A stretch of 64,000 nt of DNA, taken from assembly GCF_026222555.1 (NCBI RefSeq), contig NZ_CP098511.1:3949501-4013500 (forward strand), given 5' to 3'. The position numbers and the translations under genes were made by a program. The notes under the pieces were generated by a model. It ran no database searches, was not told the DNA's origin, and saw only the letters and a program-made list of their open reading frames with translations. This document shows positions 20,885 to 29,241 of the stretch, in pieces. Source of the DNA: Aquimarina sp. ERC-38. Lineage in GTDB: Bacteria > Bacteroidota > Bacteroidia > Flavobacteriales > Flavobacteriaceae. Position 1 is the stretch's first letter. Each line of letters begins with the position of its first letter.

Positions 20885-21706
20885 ATGGCATTTATAAAAA
20901 CCACCGAGCAGTCTTCTTATTATACCGATCTTGATAAAAAAAGTGTTGGCGAATTACTGCGCGGAATCAATACTGAGGATAAATCCGTTCCTTTTGCCGT
21001 AGAAAAAGCATTACCGCAAATTGAAAAGTTAATACTTGCCGTTACCAATAAACTAAAAAGTGGCGGACGTCTGTTCTATATAGGTTCCGGAACCAGCGGG
21101 CGTCTCGGTATTGTAGATGCTAGTGAATGCCCACCCACCTTTGGTGTTTCTCACGATGTAGTGATTGGACTTATTGCAGGAGGGGATCAAGCCATCCGGA
21201 AAGCAGTAGAAAATGCCGAAGATGATAGATCACAAGGTTGGAAAGATTTACAAGAACACGCGGTTTCACCAAAAGATGTAGTGGTAGGCATAGCAGCTTC
21301 CGGTACTACCCCTTATGTAGTAGAAGCATTACAATTGTGTAATAAAAACGACATTGTAACGGGTTGTATTACTTGTAATGAAGGTAGTCCGTTGGCAAGT
21401 ACCGCTCAATATCCAATAGAAGTAGTTGTGGGACCTGAATTTGTGACTGGTAGTTCGCGTATGAAAGCCGGTACCGCCCAGAAATTAGTTTTAAATATGA
21501 TTTCTACTACGGTGATGATTCAGCTAGGTAAAGTAAAAGGCAATCGTATGGTGGATATGCAATTAAGTAACGATAAACTGGTAGAACGAGGAATCCGGAT
21601 GTTAATGGAGGAACTGACTATTACCCAAGAAGAAGCAAAAACTTTACTTGAACAATACGGAAATGTTCGCAGCGCAATCACTTCTTATGGAAAAACACAC
21701 GGATAA
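20885..21706 (+). CDS. murQ: N-acetylmuramic acid 6-phosphate etherase
   Basis: Cytoplasmic enzyme that cleaves the lactyl ether of MurNAc-6-phosphate to give GlcNAc-6-phosphate, in peptidoglycan recycling. The SIS-domain signatures are clear: FYIGSGTSGRLGIVDASECP, the AGGDQAIRKAVENAEDD loop, GIAASGTTPYV and GPEFVTGSSRMKAGTAQKL. The 273-residue length fits the family. The last 20 bases overlap the start of the following small membrane protein gene, so the two are probably translated together. Confidence 0.95.
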   Translation: MAFIKTTEQSSYYTDLDKKSVGELLRGINTEDKSVPFAVEKALPQIEKLILAVTNKLKSGGRLFYIGSGTSGRLGIVDASECPPTFGVSHDVVIGLIAGGDQAIRKAVENAEDDRSQGWKDLQEHAVSPKDVVVGIAASGTTPYVVEALQLCNKNDIVTGCITCNEGSPLASTAQYPIEVVVGPEFVTGSSRMKAGTAQKLVLNMISTTVMIQLGKVKGNRMVDMQLSNDKLVERGIRMLMEELTITQEEAKTLLEQYGNVRSAITSYGKTHG

Positions 21707-21923
21707 AGAATTACTGGGTAAAGGGGTTCAACGAATGGCTATTGCCCTTATCCTAATGTTTGCAGGTCCGGTTGTCATACATTCTGCTTTTAATAATAAA
21801 GATCACTTTTTATATTATATCGTTTTAGGTGTAGGTGTGATCCTTGCAATACTTGCTATTTATATGGGTTTTAAAGGAATCAGAACAATTATGGATGCCA
21901 TTTTCGGTAAAAGAAAATCATAA
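21687..21923 (+). CDS. Small two-helix membrane protein (DUF6095-like)
   Basis: The preferred ATG at 21687 gives 78 residues beginning MEKHTDKELLGKG; an upstream in-frame start at 21648 lies deeper inside murQ and is less likely. Two hydrophobic segments (MAIALILMFAGPVVIHSAF and YYIVLGVGVILAILAIYMGF) predict two membrane helices, followed by a basic tail KRKS. It resembles the DUF6095 family of Flavobacteriaceae, which I recall beside murQ. It overlaps the murQ 3' end by 20 bp in another frame. Function unknown. Confidence 0.65.
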   Translation: MEKHTDKELLGKGVQRMAIALILMFAGPVVIHSAFNNKDHFLYYIVLGVGVILAILAIYMGFKGIRTIMDAIFGKRKS

Positions 21924-22331
21924 GTTTTGGCTATGATTTGAAGCCAATTATATATTAGATAGGCTCTAATTTAAAATAGCATAGATAATTCTAGTTCATA
22001 TAAATTAAACCTATCCCCAGCCCTTCCGGAAACGAAGGCAGCTAAAATTTCTTTCCTTTGAAAAAAATTAAGATAGGATAGATAGCTATAAATAAAATAG
22101 CTTGATCAATTTTGATATACCAAGGCTGTTGTAAACTAGAGCCATTAGGTAACTATGTGGTATTTTCTTTAAAATGTAAAGGAACTATTTAAGTACTAAA
22201 ACATATCTTTAATATAGAAGTTTAAAGTTCGTCTATACGACGTTTTTATTATTTAGTATAAATTTGCCTGTATAAACGTAGAATACCTCTTATCTTTGCC
22301 ATTCTTTTTACAACGTTTACAAGGTTGCTAT
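21924..22331. other. Intergenic region before tRNA-Leu
   Basis: 408 bp, AT-rich, no coding frame. TATCTTTG at 22291-22298 matches the Bacteroidota -7 box and lies 33 bp before the tRNA, but no TTTG stands 19 bp upstream (the nearest is at 24 bp, 22263-22266). Confidence 0.4.
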
Positions 22332-22415
22332 ACCCGGGTGCTGGAACTGGTAGACAGGCATGGTTGAGGGCCATGTGTTCATTAGGACGTGTGGGTTCGA
22401 TTCCCATTCCGGGTA
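22332..22415 (+). tRNA. tRNA-Leu (anticodon GAG)
   Basis: An 84-base class II tRNA. Acceptor ACCCGGG (22332-22338) pairs with TCCGGGT, discriminator A at 22415. The D-arm has the leucine-type AACTGGTAGACA. The anticodon stem CATGG/CCATG encloses TTGAGGG with GAG at 22366-22368. A variable arm follows (TGTTCATTAGGACG). The T-arm is GTGGG-TTCGATT-CCCAT. CCA is not encoded. Confidence 0.94.
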
Positions 22416-22447
22416 CTTTTATTTTTACTTACTAATCGACCCACTTG

Positions 22448-22717
22448 ATGACACCTTACTACGCTTTGTTTTATGAAAAAGTTCCGGACTATATAGAAAA
22501 AAGAAAAGTATTCCGGCAGGAACATTTACAACTGGTAACTAGTTTTTATAAAAAAGGCTTATTACATATGGCAGGAGCTTTTGAAGATTTTGATCAGGCC
22601 GCACTACTTATTTTTACTACAGAAACTGCCGTACAAAATTTTGTTGATAAAGATCCGTACGTTATAAATAAAGTCATTTTAAACTATCGTATCATTATCT
22701 GGAATGTAGTAACCTAG
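22448..22717 (+). CDS. YciI-like protein
   Basis: An 89-residue protein of the YciI/dimeric alpha-beta barrel family: YYALFYEKVPDYIEKRKVFR, then HLQLVTSFYKKGLLHMAGAF and FVDKDPYVINKVILNYRI. The family pattern includes a conserved His (HLQLV) and the DPY segment near the C-terminus. Its biochemical role is not established. The ATG at 22448 is preferred over the TTG directly before it. It stands between tRNA-Leu and the carotenoid operon with no obvious partner. Confidence 0.8.
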   Translation: MTPYYALFYEKVPDYIEKRKVFRQEHLQLVTSFYKKGLLHMAGAFEDFDQAALLIFTTETAVQNFVDKDPYVINKVILNYRIIIWNVVT

Positions 22718-22972
22718 TGAGATAATGATTATGACCTGCTACTATCGCTAAAGCATTTCATTTGTAAAATAGACAGTAGTTGGATCTAACCTATGGTTCT
22801 AGATTGCTGATGCATCAAATTGATAAGGTATATTTCCCCATATTCCATAGACTACTTTCAGGTGGAACACACCTGAGATATCATTATAGAGATTAAGCTG
22901 GAATGTGCTTTATCTGTTAATTTCCGTACTCATTTAACAAAATAACTATCATTTTTAACAGACTTGCCCGGT

Positions 22973-23009
22973 AAAGCTTAAACTTTTTATTTAAATTTGT
23001 TTAAGCTTT
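22973..23009 (+). promoter_or_regulatory. Perfect inverted repeat over the promoter of the MerR/B12-type regulator
   Basis: AAAGCTTAAAC (22973-22983) and GTTTAAGCTTT (22999-23009) are perfect complements, 11 bp each, separated by 15 bp. The space contains TAAATTTG (22992-22999), an exact TAnnTTTG -7 box, so the palindrome brackets the likely core promoter 11 bp before the regulator ATG at 23021. Its centre and symmetry fit a dimeric or tetrameric MerR-type repressor that controls itself and the crt genes behind it. The rest of the gap 22718-22972 shows nothing further. Confidence 0.65.
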
Positions 23010-23020
23010 TTACATCATCT

Positions 23021-23917
23021 ATGAACAATATTAAACAACATTTTAGTATTAAAGATTTAGAAAATCTTTGTGGAGTAAAAGCTCATACCATCCGAATTTG
23101 GGAGAAACGCTATAATTTGCTAACGCCTGACCGGACGGAAAGTAATATTCGTTCCTACAGTTTGCATAGCCTTCAGAAGTTGCTTAATGTGACTTATCTG
23201 GTGAACAGTGGTTATAAAATATCCAGGGTATCCAAATTAAATGAAGAAGAAATTAATGAATATGTCCGCCGAATCGTTTCGGATAATAATTCAAAAAACC
23301 AGGCAATAAATTCCTTTAAAATTGCCATGTTAAATTATGACCTTCAGCTATTTTTAACTACCTATGATAAGCTGACTGAGCGAAGATCTTTTCGACAGAT
23401 ATTTATTGATATCTTTATGCCTCTACTTACAGAAATAGGGCTTTTATGGCAAACAGATACAATCAGTGCTTCTCATGAACATTTTATAACTCATTTGATT
23501 AAGCAAAAATTATTGGTCAATACTGAAAAGTTACAATATGAAAAGCCGGTAAAAGAAGATAAGGCTTTTATCCTATATCTACCTTCTAACGAAATACATG
23601 AGTTAGGTTTATTATACGTGAATTACGAAATAGTTCATCATGGCTATAAAGCTATATACCTGGGTCCTAGTATAGATTTAGAAAGTTTACCAAATATGCT
23701 TTCTTTTCATGAAAACACAATTTTTGTCTCTTATTTTACCATCAAGCCTGAAAAACATAAGATCAAAGAATATATCAGTGATTTTGATAGGATTGTAGGT
23801 GATAAAAGAAAAAGTAAATTATGGCTGCTAGGAAGACAGGTGATGAATCTTTCTTCTGAAAATGATTCGTTACATAGCTATTTTCATTCCGTAGAGGATC
23901 TTTTGCGAAAACTTTAA
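23021..23917 (+). CDS. MerR-family regulator with B12-binding domain (CarH/LitR-like)
   Basis: A 298-residue transcription regulator; I choose the ATG at 23021 (MNNIKQHFSIKDL) over a TTG 24 bp earlier that lies inside the operator. Residues 8-75 are the MerR winged helix (LCGVKAHTIRIWEKRYNLL). Residues about 125-165 form the helical cap with W143 and EH 153-154, exactly the W-x9-EH motif of AdoCbl photoreceptors. Residues 182-290 are a cobalamin-binding Rossmann domain with ExHxxG (E191, H193, G196), where His193 would be the lower cobalt ligand. The residue after W143 is Gln, not the His that provides the upper ligand in Thermus CarH. It heads the crtI-crtB-crtZ operon, 25 bp before crtI, so light/B12 control of carotenoids is likely. 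Confidence 0.85.
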   Translation: MNNIKQHFSIKDLENLCGVKAHTIRIWEKRYNLLTPDRTESNIRSYSLHSLQKLLNVTYLVNSGYKISRVSKLNEEEINEYVRRIVSDNNSKNQAINSFKIAMLNYDLQLFLTTYDKLTERRSFRQIFIDIFMPLLTEIGLLWQTDTISASHEHFITHLIKQKLLVNTEKLQYEKPVKEDKAFILYLPSNEIHELGLLYVNYEIVHHGYKAIYLGPSIDLESLPNMLSFHENTIFVSYFTIKPEKHKIKEYISDFDRIVGDKRKSKLWLLGRQVMNLSSENDSLHSYFHSVEDLLRKL

Positions 23918-23942
23918 ATTAAATTTCAATTTTATATTCCGT

Positions 23943-25433
23943 ATGTCCCAAAACATTGTCATCATAGGTTCTGGTTTCTCGTCATTGTCAGCTGCTTGTT
24001 ATCTGGCTCAAGCTGGTAATAAGGTAACCATTTATGAAAAAAATGCTACGGTAGGTGGTCGCGCCCGGCAATTACATAAAGAGGGGTTTACCTTTGATAT
24101 TGGACCATCATGGTACTGGATGCCGGATGTATTTGAAAAATTTTTTGGTGATTTTGATAAGAAAGTTTCGGACTATTATCAATTGGAAAAATTAAACCCT
24201 GCATATACTGTTTTTTTTGAAAATAGGTATAAAATAACTATCGAAGATACGCTTGAAAAAATATACGCTGCTTTTGAAAAAGAAGAAAAAGGCAGTGCTA
24301 CAAAACTAAAGGCTTTTATAGCTGAAGCCAAATCCAATTATAACATAGCCATTGAAAATCTGGTGTATCGTCCGGGAGTATCCCCGTTAGAATTAGTAAC
24401 TCCGGATACCATCAAAAAGGTAGGACAATTTTTTAGTACTATCTCCAGGGAAGTTAAAAAGGAATTTAAAAATGAAAAGCTCATTAAAATACTAGAATTT
24501 CCGGTGCTATTTCTAGGGGCTAAGCCTAGTGATACTCCGGCTTTTTATAGTTTTATGAATTATGCGGATTTCGGTTTAGGTACCTGGCACCCTAAAGGGG
24601 GTATGTACCAGGTGATTCTCGCTATAAAAACATTAGCCGAATCACTTGGGGTTCAAATTAAAACAAATGCTACGGTATCAAAAATAACCTCTCAAAGCGG
24701 TCTTGCTACCGGAATTATGGTAGACGGCAAAGAAATAAAGGCAGATATCGTATTATGTGGGGCGGATTATCATCATGGAGAGTCCTTATTAAAACCCGAA
24801 GATCGACAATACAGCGATACGTATTGGGAACGTAAAACTTTTGCTCCGTCTTCTTTATTGTTCTACGTTGGGTTTAATAAAAAACTAAAAAACGTAGATC
24901 ATCATAATCTCTTTTTTGACACGGATTTTGATGCACATGCTAAAGATATTTATGACAATCCCAAATGGCCGGAGGATCCACTTTTCTACGCAAATTTTAC
25001 TTCGTTAACAGATTTAAATACAGCACCGGAAGGATGTGAAAACGGCTTCTTCTTAATACCCCTTGCTCCGGGATTGCAGGATACACCTGACTTAAGAGCA
25101 CAATACTTTAACAAAATAATAACCAGGTTTGAGTCTCAAACCGAACAAAGCGTTCAAAATAATATTATCTTTAAAGAGTCTTTTTGTGTAAAAGATTTTG
25201 TAGAACAATACAATTCTTATAAGGGAAATGCATACGGAATGGCAAACACATTATTACAGACTGCTTTTCTTAGGCCAAAATTAAAAAGTAAGAAAGTAAG
25301 GAACCTGTTTTTTACTGGTCAACTTACAGTACCTGGCCCAGGTGTACCACCCTCTCTTATTTCAGGAAAACTGGTTTCCGGATTGATTGAATCTGCAATA
25401 AAAGATATGAACCCCACGCTGGCAACGGTTTAA
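23943..25433 (+). CDS. crtI: Phytoene desaturase
   Basis: FAD enzyme of 496 residues that desaturates phytoene to lycopene in the membrane. The N-terminal dinucleotide motif is IVIIGSGFSSLSAACYLAQA followed by NATVGGRARQL and FDIGPSWYWMPD, diagnostic for CrtI-type desaturases. The C-terminus carries NLFFTGQLTVPGPGVPPSLI and SGKLVSGLI, the bacterial phytoene dehydrogenase signature. It is second in the operon after the MerR/B12 regulator and 13 bp before crtB. Confidence 0.94.
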   Translation: MSQNIVIIGSGFSSLSAACYLAQAGNKVTIYEKNATVGGRARQLHKEGFTFDIGPSWYWMPDVFEKFFGDFDKKVSDYYQLEKLNPAYTVFFENRYKITIEDTLEKIYAAFEKEEKGSATKLKAFIAEAKSNYNIAIENLVYRPGVSPLELVTPDTIKKVGQFFSTISREVKKEFKNEKLIKILEFPVLFLGAKPSDTPAFYSFMNYADFGLGTWHPKGGMYQVILAIKTLAESLGVQIKTNATVSKITSQSGLATGIMVDGKEIKADIVLCGADYHHGESLLKPEDRQYSDTYWERKTFAPSSLLFYVGFNKKLKNVDHHNLFFDTDFDAHAKDIYDNPKWPEDPLFYANFTSLTDLNTAPEGCENGFFLIPLAPGLQDTPDLRAQYFNKIITRFESQTEQSVQNNIIFKESFCVKDFVEQYNSYKGNAYGMANTLLQTAFLRPKLKSKKVRNLFFTGQLTVPGPGVPPSLISGKLVSGLIESAIKDMNPTLATV

Positions 25434-25446
25434 AAACAATTCACGT

Positions 25447-26286
25447 ATGAAATCTATTTTTGACGAAGTATCTTATTCCTGTAGTAAAATAGTTACCACT
25501 TCTTACAGTACTTCTTTTTCTTTGGCTTCTAAAATGTTAGGGGATACTATTCGACAGGATATCTATAATATTTATGGCTTTGTTCGCTTTGCTGATGAAA
25601 TTGTAGATACTTTTCATGACTACGATAAGGCTATTCTTTTTGATAAATTCGAAGAAGAGATGTATGCAGCTATTGCTAATAAAATAAGTTTAAATCCTAT
25701 TCTTAATTCCTTTCAGGAAACGGTACATAAGTATCAAATAGAAGCAGATTTGTACGAATCTTTTATGAAAAGTATGCGTCTGGATTTACATAAAAAAGAG
25801 TATTTAACTGATGTGGAGTATAAAGAGTATATTTATGGTTCTGCTGATGTAGTGGGACTTATGTGTTTAAAGGTTTTTGTAAAAGGAGACCAGCAACGCT
25901 ATGATGATTTAAAGGAGAGTGCCATGCACCTGGGTTCTGCTTTTCAAAAGGTAAACTTTTTAAGGGATTTAAAAGCAGATTTTGAAGATTTAAGCCGAAC
26001 TTATTTTCCGGAAACAGATTTAACCCGACTTGATGAATCTTCTAAAATTAAGATTATTGAAGAAATTGAAAACGATTTTAATATCGGTTTTGAAGGGATT
26101 ACCAGACTCCCAGCTGAAGCTAAATTTGGAGTGTATACCGCTTATATTTATTATAAAAAACTATTGACCAAGTTAAAAAATACGCCTTCCGTAGAAATTA
26201 AAAATACACGAATCCGAGTACCGAATTACCAGAAATTTGGGTTACTGGCCAAATCTTATTTTGATTATCGTCTTAACTTGATGTAA
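25447..26286 (+). CDS. crtB: Phytoene synthase
   Basis: Joins two geranylgeranyl diphosphates into phytoene, the first committed carotenoid step. The 279-residue protein carries both Mg-binding Asp-rich motifs: DEIVD (50-54) in YGFVRFADEIVDTF and DLKAD (174-178) in KVNFLRDLKADFEDL, and the expected GSADVVGLMCLKVF helix between them. It lies between crtI (13 bp) and crtZ (10 bp) in one operon. Confidence 0.94.
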   Translation: MKSIFDEVSYSCSKIVTTSYSTSFSLASKMLGDTIRQDIYNIYGFVRFADEIVDTFHDYDKAILFDKFEEEMYAAIANKISLNPILNSFQETVHKYQIEADLYESFMKSMRLDLHKKEYLTDVEYKEYIYGSADVVGLMCLKVFVKGDQQRYDDLKESAMHLGSAFQKVNFLRDLKADFEDLSRTYFPETDLTRLDESSKIKIIEEIENDFNIGFEGITRLPAEAKFGVYTAYIYYKKLLTKLKNTPSVEIKNTRIRVPNYQKFGLLAKSYFDYRLNLM

Positions 26287-26296
26287 TTTAGCTTAT

Positions 26297-26746
26297 ATGA
26301 AAATTTTTCTTTGGCTTTTTATATTTTTTACTACATTTTGTATTATGGAATTTATGGCGTGGTTTACCCATAAATATGTAATGCATGGCTTTTTATGGTC
26401 TTTACATCAGGACCACCATCATAAGCATCATGGTAGCTGGTGGGAGCGTAACGACTTTTTCTTTGTTTTTTATGCAGTAGTGAGCATGGCATGTATCATG
26501 CTCCCTCCTTCCTATACCTTCGGGATTGGAAAACCCATCGGTTTTGGAATTTTAGCCTATGGAATTGCCTATTTTTTAGTACATGATATTTTTATCCATC
26601 AGCGCTTTAAACTTTTTAGAAACGCAAATAACTGGTATGCTAAAGGAGTTCGGCGGGCTCATAAAATTCACCACAAACATTTAGGTAAAGAAAAAGGGGA
26701 ATGCTTTGGGATGTTGTTTGTTCCTTTTAAGTATTTTAAGAGGTAG
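26297..26746 (+). CDS. crtZ: Beta-carotene hydroxylase (fatty acid hydroxylase superfamily)
   Basis: Membrane di-iron hydroxylase of 149 residues that adds 3-OH groups to beta-ionone rings to make zeaxanthin. The histidine boxes are HKYVMH, HQDHHHKHH, HDIFIHQRF and HKIHHKH, the CrtZ set. Four hydrophobic stretches embed it in the inner membrane. It is the last gene of the regulator-crtI-crtB-crtZ operon. No lycopene cyclase gene, which should act before it, is found in the window. The 165 bp behind it hold short ACTA/TTAC-rich repeats up to the insertion sequence. Confidence 0.92.
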   Translation: MKIFLWLFIFFTTFCIMEFMAWFTHKYVMHGFLWSLHQDHHHKHHGSWWERNDFFFVFYAVVSMACIMLPPSYTFGIGKPIGFGILAYGIAYFLVHDIFIHQRFKLFRNANNWYAKGVRRAHKIHHKHLGKEKGECFGMLFVPFKYFKR

Positions 26747-26911
26747 TATTTTAGCCAAAAGTTACTAGCTACTAGCCACTAACCAAAAGTATAAGTTACC
26801 AGGTAGAAATATATCTCTTAAACTTGGTTACAGAAAATCTGACAACTACTAGATATCAACCTCTCTTAAAATACAAATAACAAAATACCGACAACCGATA
26901 ACCAACAGCTA

Positions 26912-26919
26912 TTTACCAT
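26912..26919 (+). repeat. 8-bp target duplication TTTACCAT, left copy (right copy at 29228-29235)
   Basis: TTTACCAT stands directly before the left end of the first IS256-like copy and again directly after the right end of the second copy. An 8-bp duplication is the size expected for IS256-family transposition, so the two copies together behave as one insertion. Confidence 0.8.
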
Positions 26920-27894
26920 GATACCCGTCCAAAAAAGTGTGTCTGTTGACTGAAAAAGTTTCCAACAATTTAACAATTTTACAAAATCAACATCACTGTA
27001 AAATTTTAAAAATTGAAGGAAACCATGAATCTTACAAAGAAACAAACTGAATTTGTACTGAGCAAATTTTTAGAAAAGTCAACCGGACTCAACGATGTCC
27101 TGGAAATGGTACTTAACGCAATGTTTTACAACGAGCGCAGCGAATTTTTGGCTACAAATGCTATTGAAGGTAATAAAGCCAATGGCTACCGTTTGGGGAA
27201 GGTCTTTGGTCAGGGTTGCCAGTTGGAACTGCGCATCCCCCGGGACCGTCAGAGTATGTTTAGCCCTGTACTTCTGGCCCTGTTCAGGGAGCAAGAAGAT
27301 TACCTTCGCGAGGTAAGTTTTCAGCTCTACGGTAAAGGGCTTACTACCCGGGATATCGGTGAAGTAATGCAAACCCTTTATGGGCGTCACTATAGTAAAA
27401 GTAGCATTAGTAATTTCACCCAAAGCTTTTATGATCAGATGCGCCTATGGCGAGAGCGTACCCTGGAGTCCCACTACCTTGCCATCTTTATAGATGGGTT
27501 GCAAGTAAAGGTTAGACGCAACGGTAAATACCAGAACGAATGCTATTATATTATACTGGCCTTAAAGGAAGATTATACCCGGGAGGTCATTGCTATAGAA
27601 ACCCTGCCCAATGAATCAGCTACAGGTTGGAGGTTAGTGCTACAGGGACTTAAAGAACGGGGGTTACAAACAGTTGGGCTGGTAGCCTCGGATAACCTGA
27701 GTGGTATTACCTCAGCTGTAGCCAGCGTATGGAAAGCTACCCCGCATCAGTTGTGCTGCGTACACTTGCAGCGAAACTTGCAGGCAAGGGTACGCCATCA
27801 GGATAAAGCAGAACTGGCAAAAGACCTAAGGGAAGTACTCTCGCCAGGTGTAGCAGGTCATACCCGGGAAAAGGCAATGAAAAAGATAGGCCAG
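26920..27894 (+). mobile_element. IS256-like element, copy 1, truncated at its 3' end
   Basis: The first 975 bases of an IS256-type insertion sequence. Its left end GATACCCGTCCA with the inner AGTGTGTCT is the same as that of copy 2. At 27894/27895 it stops inside the transposase gene, exactly where the left terminus of copy 2 begins. Copy 1 and copy 2 differ at scattered bases, so this is not a fresh duplication. The left target duplication is intact. Confidence 0.88.
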
Positions 27895-27948
27895 GATACC
27901 CGTCCAAAAAAGTGTGTCTGTTTACTGAAAAAGTTTCCAACAATTTAA
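27025..27948 (+). pseudogene. IS256-family transposase, C-terminally truncated by copy 2
   Basis: Starts at the ATG at 27025 (MNLTKKQTEFVL) and follows the Mutator/IS256 family for about 290 codons: FIDGLQVKVRR with the first catalytic Asp, VASDNLSGI with the second, and CCVHLQRNLQARVR. It then runs into the left end of the second copy and ends after about 18 foreign codons (TRPKKCVCLLKKF). The third acidic residue (Glu in NWIERFN of the full protein) is missing, so it cannot be active. Confidence 0.88.
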
Positions 27949-29227
27949 CAATTTTACAAAATCAACATCACTGTAAAATTTTAAAAATTGAAGGAAACCA
28001 TGAATCTTACAAAGAAACAAACAGAATTTGTACTGAGCTAATTTTTAGAAAAGCCAACCGGACTCAACGATGTCCTGGAAATGGTACTTAACGCAATGCT
28101 TTACAACGAGCGCAGCGAATTTTTGGCTACAAATGCTATTGAAGGTAATAAAGCCAATGGCTACCGTTTGGGGAAGGTCTTTGGTCAGGGTTGCCAGTTG
28201 GAACTGCGCATCCCCCGGGACCGTCAGAGTATGTTTAGCCCAGTACTTCTAGCCCTATTTAGGGAGCAGGAAGATTACCTTCGAGAGGTAAGTTTTCAGC
28301 TCTACGGTAAAGGGCTTACTACCCGGGATATCGGTGAAGTAATGCAAACTCTCTATGGGCGTCACTATAGTAAAAGTAGCATTAGTAATTTCACCCAAAG
28401 CTTTTATGATCAGATGCGCCTATGGCGAGAGCGTACCCTGGAGTCCCACTACCTTGCCATCTTTATAGATGGGTTGCAGGTAAAGGTCAGGCGCAACGGT
28501 AAATACCAGAACGAATGCTATTATATTATACTAGCCTTAAAAGAAGATTATACCCGGGAGGTCATTGCTATAGAAACCCTGCCCAATGAATCAGCTACAG
28601 GTTGGAGGTTGGTGCTACAGGGACTTAAAGAACGGGGGTTACAAACAGTTGGACTGGTAGCCTCGGATAACTTGAGTGGTATTACCTCAGCTGTAGCCAG
28701 CGTGTGGAAAGCTACCCCGCATCAGTTATGCTGCGTACACTTGCAGCGAAACTTGCAGGCAAGGGTACGCCATCAGGATAAAGCGGAATTGGCAAAAGAC
28801 CTAAGGGAAGTACTCTCGCCAGGTGTAGTAGGTCATACCCGGGAAAAGGCAATGAAAAAGATAGGCCAGATCAAGGTCAAATGGAAAGACTACCCAAAAC
28901 TAACCTCTCATATAGACAAAGTGCCATGGGAAGATTACTTTACTTACCTGGATTTTGACCATAGGGTACAAAGAATGCTCTATACTACCAACTGGATAGA
29001 ACGCTTTAACAGAAGCGCAAGAAGGACCCTTAAAGTAAGGTCCGGACTCCCTAGCGAAGAATCAGTATTGACCTTAATTACCAGTGTCGCTATAGAAAAA
29101 GGCAATAAAAAGTATGCCTATCCCATATATAATTTTAAATTTGAGAAGAAACTAAAAAAAACGTGATTGTTAATTTGATTGAAAACTTTTTCTAAAAAAC
29201 CCTAGACACACTAAAATGGACACTACC
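27895..29227 (+). mobile_element. IS256-like element, copy 2, full length
   Basis: A complete 1333-bp element. Left end GATACCCGTCCA...AGTGTGTCT and right end, read inward on the minus strand, GGTAGTGTCCA...AGTGTGTCT, form imperfect terminal inverted repeats. Its left end lies inside copy 1, while its right end is followed by the target duplication that belongs to copy 1. This is the outcome expected if one element inserted into another and recombination between the two 3' parts then removed one of them. Confidence 0.88.
28000..29166 (+). pseudogene. IS256-family transposase with stop at codon 14
   Basis: Full-length frame of 388 codons from the ATG at 28000, but codon 14 is TAA (28039-28041) where copy 1 has AAA. 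Translation could only restart at the ATG at 28081, giving a 361-residue protein that still has the DDE core: FIDGLQ, ASDNLSG and NWIERFNRSARR. The N-terminal helix-turn-helix would be shortened. Whether this protein is active is uncertain; with copy 1 truncated, no intact transposase of this type exists in the window. Confidence 0.82.
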
Positions 29228-29241
29228 TTTACCATCAACTA

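Noticed and set aside
26747..29241. IS256 insertion as the cause of a missing lycopene cyclase gene
   Set aside because: The 8-bp target duplication is intact on both sides, so no sequence was lost at insertion; the gap without the element is only about 165 bp.
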